DNA of 64,000 bases from contig JAMPGR010000001.1 of NCBI GenBank assembly GCA_023663805.1, positions 307,862 to 371,861 on the forward strand, in the 5' to 3' direction. The position numbers were made by a program, and so were the translations under genes. The notes beneath the pieces were generated by a model. The model was given only the letters and a program-made list of their open reading frames with translations. It ran no database searches and had not been told where the DNA came from. The stretch comes from Clostridium sp. (GTDB taxonomy: Bacteria; Bacteroidota; Bacteroidia; Bacteroidales; Muribaculaceae). Positions 61,196-64,000 of the stretch are shown piece after piece; within the stretch, counting starts at the first letter, position 1; every line of letters starts with the position of its first letter.

Positions 61196-61968
61196 GCGAC
61201 AGAAACTTCGAAACCTTCGCTGCGCAGACGCCCGGCAATCTTCTCGAGTTCGTCGCGTCCGACACGCTCGAGCGTTGTCGCCGGAGTTTTCCGGTCGAGC
61301 GAATAAATCATTATCGAACGGGGCTTTATTTTTCGGTAAGCCTCTGTGAGCGCCTCGATTTCCCCGTCGGTTGTGTTGTCGAAGTAGACGCCGTCCCAGT
61401 TTCCGCGGACAAATATCGTCTGGATAACTCCGTTGCCGGCGAACTGCCCGAGCCGGCCGACGACGCTGTCGACCGTGAATGCCGGAGAATTCGGGCGGTC
61501 TATGGCGCGCATTGTCTGCTCGACGGCCGAGTCGAGTTTCAGTATATTGTTGTCGACCTTCCGCAGGGCGGCGCAGACCGCCGGATCGTCGAGGCGCGTC
61601 GAATTTGTCAGAACGCTGATCTTCACATCGGGGAAGAAGCGGTCGCGCAGGGCGATCGTGTCGTCGATTATTCCGGCGAACTCGGGATGGAGCGTCGGTT
61701 CGCCGTTGCCGGAGAAGGTTATGACATCGAGATGTTCGCCGCGCTCTTTCATTCCGGCGAGTTTCTCGCCGAGCAGGCGCGCTACCTCCGTGCGCGGAGG
61801 CAGTCCGGATACTCCGGGGCCCTGGGCGTTGAATCCCGCCTCGCAGTAGAGACAGTCGAAGGAGCAGACCTTACCGTCGGTCGGCGAGAGATTGACGCCG
61901 AGCGAACTTCCGAGCCGTCGCGAGCGTATCGGCCCGAAGATGGTCGAATGGAAAAGAACCGTCTGCAT
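61192..61968 (-). CDS. Radical SAM protein
   Basis: 258 residues from MQTVLFHSTIFGPI (a longer frame to 61992 overlaps the mutarotase gene). The [4Fe-4S] motif CSFDCLYC and the GEP motif (FSGNGEPTLHPEF) define the radical SAM core. The rest resembles the short wyosine-type/YtqA-like proteins, but the target is unknown. It overlaps the LD-carboxypeptidase by 4 nt and follows the mutarotase. Confidence 0.87.
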   Translation of the reverse strand: MQTVLFHSTIFGPIRSRRLGSSLGVNLSPTDGKVCSFDCLYCEAGFNAQGPGVSGLPPRTEVARLLGEKLAGMKERGEHLDVITFSGNGEPTLHPEFAGIIDDTIALRDRFFPDVKISVLTNSTRLDDPAVCAALRKVDNNILKLDSAVEQTMRAIDRPNSPAFTVDSVVGRLGQFAGNGVIQTIFVRGNWDGVYFDNTTDGEIEALTEAYRKIKPRSIMIYSLDRKTPATTLERVGRDELEKIAGRLRSEGFEVSVA

Positions 61969-61975
61969 CGCGCCG

Positions 61976-62338
61976 TCAGTCGTCGAAGTCATAGAGATGG
62001 AATACCTGTTCCATCGGCTGCCATTTTTCGGCGCTTGTGGCCCCTTTTTTCGCGTTCTGGAAGATCGACATATAGTCTTCCCACTCCTGCTGGCGCGGAA
62101 GGGTCGCGAGGCGCTCCATCGCGGCGTCGAGGTCGAGGTCAGCCGGGGTTTCGAGGATCATGACAGCGCGGTTACCGAGCAGCCAGAGTTCCATCTCGAG
62201 GATACCGACCTCCTTTATTCCGCGGACGATTTCGGGCCATACACCCTCGCGGCTGTGGCGGTAGCGGTATTCGCGGATCAGTTCGTCGCTCATATTGAGG
62301 TCGAGCATCCGGCAGTAGCGTTTGATATCTTTGTTCAT
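61976..62338 (-). CDS. L-rhamnose/L-fucose mutarotase family protein
   Basis: 120 residues of the RhaM-like family: RYCRMLDLNMSDELIREY at the start (with the acid Tyr of RhaM), then PEIVRGIKEVGILEMELWLLGNRAVMILE and WQPMEQVFHLY at the end. It interconverts anomers of a deoxy sugar. Rhamnose pathway genes are not next to it, so the real sugar is unknown. Confidence 0.9.
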   Translation of the reverse strand: MNKDIKRYCRMLDLNMSDELIREYRYRHSREGVWPEIVRGIKEVGILEMELWLLGNRAVMILETPADLDLDAAMERLATLPRQQEWEDYMSIFQNAKKGATSAEKWQPMEQVFHLYDFDD

Positions 62339-62357
62339 AGTCAGGTTCAGTCTGTTT

Positions 62358-63662
62358 CTAGTCGTTCAGGTTGTATTTCCGATTGAAGTCGTCGAGTTTG
62401 CGGCTCCAGTAGGTTTTCAGTTCGTTCCAGTCGTAGTAGGGGCCTCCGACATGTCCGGCCGGAAGCGTGACTTCCTTTTCGTTCAGCAGGGCCTTGACAA
62501 GCACCGGAGCCGAAGGGTCGGAGAGGTTTCGGTAGAAAACGAGCTGGATGTTCGAGGCCATCGGAAAGATCTCGTAGTTGTGCCAGAGGGCGGCGACGGT
62601 CTCCGGATCTTTTATTTCGCGGCCGTAGTCGCCGAGTTCCATCAGAACTGTCGCGGGGAGGACGACAACCTCGTGGCCGAAGCGGAGCGTGGCGCTCTGG
62701 GTAGGGGAGGCGATAGCGGTGTCGGCGCTCGTGATGAAGGAGCGGAGAAGGCGGCGCTGGCTGAAGGGGGCGCCGTTGTCGGAGGCGACGGTATTGCCGT
62801 CGGCGAGGAACCAGTTAAGGTTCTCGTGCTCCCATTTCTGGCGGATTTCGCGGGGTGTGAAGATGTCGTGGAAAGAGGGCTGGTCGTCGTGGCTCTGGCT
62901 GTTGGCGTCGATCGCGAAGAGGTGGTAGAGCAGGGCTCCGCGGTCGATGCTGTCGTTGACGAACTGTCGGTCTGTAAAGAGTTTGTCGAGAAAGTCGTAG
63001 TCGTAGGGGTGGGCCTTCTCGTAGGCATTGAAGCCGGCGTGCCAGGCCTTGCCGCCGAGGCGTTTGGTCAGGGTGTCGGTCGGGTTCAGGACATTCAGGT
63101 CAGCATAGGTCGCGTCGAGGTCGATACGGAACGTCGGGTTGGCGGCGGCCATCTCGAGCAATTCGTTGTTCATCGAGAGAATACATCGGACGACGGGGGT
63201 CGAACGGGCGTTGATAAAAATGCTGTCGACGAAAATCTCCGGAAAGTTGGCCATCATGCGGCGGGCGATTCCGCGGTGCTGGCGCGCTCCCTTGGCGGTC
63301 AGTTCGCCGTCGCGGCCGCGCGACTTGACTTCGGTCTGACGGAGCTGTCCGAGTATTTCCTGTCCGCGCGGGGTCAGTTTCCCGTTCCGTTCGCCGACCT
63401 CGAGGAGTTCGACCGGGCGGGTGTACATCTGTTTGCCGATATGCCAGCGGCTGCCGTGGCGTCCGTAGTGTTCGATATGGAACGGACGGTATCCGTCGGG
63501 CGACGGCGTCAGAGGGGGAAGGGGATTCTCGGGATAGGGATAGGCATAGTAGTTGCTCGCATATTTCGCGAGGGAGTCCGGCTCGTTTGATACGGTCGCC
63601 GCGGCCGGAATGAGGGTTGCCATAGCGGTCGCCGTCAGGATAATTCGACGAAGGAACTTCAT
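62358..63662 (-). CDS. Secreted histidine phosphatase, MINPP/phytase-like clade 2
   Basis: 434 residues. Signal peptide (FLRRIILTATAMATLIPAAATV). The RHG motif (EHYGRHGSRWHIG) gives the phospho-His nucleophile, and LRFGHEVVVLP the later His-Glu pair of clade 2. Known relatives in gut Bacteroides hydrolyse inositol phosphates. Length and order agree with MINPP-type enzymes. It follows the partial gene at the window edge after 41 nt. Confidence 0.88.
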   Translation of the reverse strand: MKFLRRIILTATAMATLIPAAATVSNEPDSLAKYASNYYAYPYPENPLPPLTPSPDGYRPFHIEHYGRHGSRWHIGKQMYTRPVELLEVGERNGKLTPRGQEILGQLRQTEVKSRGRDGELTAKGARQHRGIARRMMANFPEIFVDSIFINARSTPVVRCILSMNNELLEMAAANPTFRIDLDATYADLNVLNPTDTLTKRLGGKAWHAGFNAYEKAHPYDYDFLDKLFTDRQFVNDSIDRGALLYHLFAIDANSQSHDDQPSFHDIFTPREIRQKWEHENLNWFLADGNTVASDNGAPFSQRRLLRSFITSADTAIASPTQSATLRFGHEVVVLPATVLMELGDYGREIKDPETVAALWHNYEIFPMASNIQLVFYRNLSDPSAPVLVKALLNEKEVTLPAGHVGGPYYDWNELKTYWSRKLDDFNRKYNLND

Positions 63663-63703
63663 TATGTCGTTCTGCTTGGATGGTTAGGTATTGATTTGTC
63701 GTG

Positions 63704-64000
63704 TTAGTTTTTTCCGGGGCGCGGAAGGGTGTTTTTTTCGGACGCCTGGAAGCGGGCCGATTCCTCGAAGAGTTCGTGGAGGTCGATCTGTCCTTTGGCG
63801 GCCATGCGGCTGACACACCGCTGGTTCGACCGCTCGGTCGGGCTCGTGTAGGAGGCCCAGAGCATATCGATCAGTTTTTCGGCTTCGGGGTTTGTACACG
63901 CACCCGGTGTGGCGAAATATGGGTGCGAGGCCAGGGCGTTCAAATCTCCTTTGCTGAAGGCTTCGCGGAGGGTTTCCCCGCCGGGATAGAGGCTCAGCGA
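63704..64000 (-). CDS. Partial gene of unknown function, 5' end outside the window
   Basis: The last 98 residues of a frame that continues past the window edge (no start visible; TTG/CTG codons only). The visible part contains EKLIDMLWASYTSPTERSNQRCVSR and is polar with no membrane segment. It is on the same strand as the phosphatase gene. I do not recognise the family. Confidence 0.45.
   Translation of the reverse strand, partial: SLSLYPGGETLREAFSKGDLNALASHPYFATPGACTNPEAEKLIDMLWASYTSPTERSNQRCVSRMAAKGQIDLHELFEESARFQASEKNTLPRPGKN

Noticed and set aside
1-64000. tRNA, rRNA, CRISPR arrays, transposases
   Set aside because: None seen by reading: no cloverleaf with TTCGAnnC and CCA, no regular spacer-repeat array, and no transposase or integrase motif in any frame.

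Overview
The window is a GC-rich piece of a Bacteroidales chromosome. Four things point there: families largely confined to Bacteroidetes (DUF4254, DUF4271, DUF4919 and the short Bacteroidetes-type FtsL); the gene orders DUF4271-hemD-rnpA-yidD-tatD and pdxJ-exbB-exbD-tonB; promoters of the Bacteroidetes form TTTG-N19/20-TAnnTTTG; and a MurE with the DNPR motif of the meso-diaminopimelate type. I cannot name the genus. There are no rRNA or tRNA genes, no insertion sequences and no CRISPR array.

Layout. 1-2.6 kb: the end of a clostripain-type lipoprotein gene, an AraC-type regulator, and an AT-rich scar holding a small protein and a broken GNAT acetyltransferase. 2.6-9.2 kb: one tight operon, hypC-hypD-hypE-hyaA-hyaB-hyaC-hyaD, for a Tat-exported, membrane-anchored [NiFe] uptake hydrogenase. 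Its small subunit carries all six cysteines of the oxygen-tolerant proximal cluster. hypA, hypB and hypF are not in the window. 9.2-15.0 kb (minus): relA/spoT, a PgpH-like c-di-AMP phosphodiesterase, a small membrane protein and a DUF4919 protein. 15.1-17.1 kb (minus): an ACT-like protein, nadK and upp. 17.2-20.0 kb (plus): pdxJ and an ExbB-ExbD-TonB energiser. 20.0-27.1 kb (minus): a six-gene operon, DUF4254, GT9, ruvB, flippase, DUF389 and GT4, which looks like surface glycan assembly with ruvB embedded. 27.1-33.0 kb (minus): purU, comM-like and a thioredoxin-fold lipoprotein, then two glycosyltransferases. Two intergenic stretches here look like independent small RNA genes.

33.2-38.0 kb (plus): ybeY, mnmG, apt and uvrC, with a perfect parS site between mnmG and apt. 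This suggests a position in the origin-proximal part of the chromosome. 38.2-55.5 kb (plus): a complete division and cell wall cluster, rsmH-ftsL-ftsI-murE-mraY-murD-ftsW-murG-murC-ftsQ-ftsA-ftsZ. A secreted GH123/DUF4091-type hydrolase is translationally coupled to ftsZ, and a very strong terminator follows it. mraZ is not upstream of rsmH. 55.5-64 kb (minus): an AT-rich, probably acquired glycosyltransferase; then tatD, yidD, rnpA, hemD, DUF4271 and a LOG-family gene; then an LD-carboxypeptidase, a radical SAM protein, an L-rhamnose mutarotase, a histidine phosphatase and a partial unknown gene.

The most unusual signals are non-coding. One is a candidate structured RNA at about 31.0-31.2 kb with a tandem 16-nt repeat held in a closed loop. 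A second is a candidate small RNA at about 27.15-27.31 kb. Third, several promoters sit only 4-7 nt from their start codons, which implies leaderless mRNAs.
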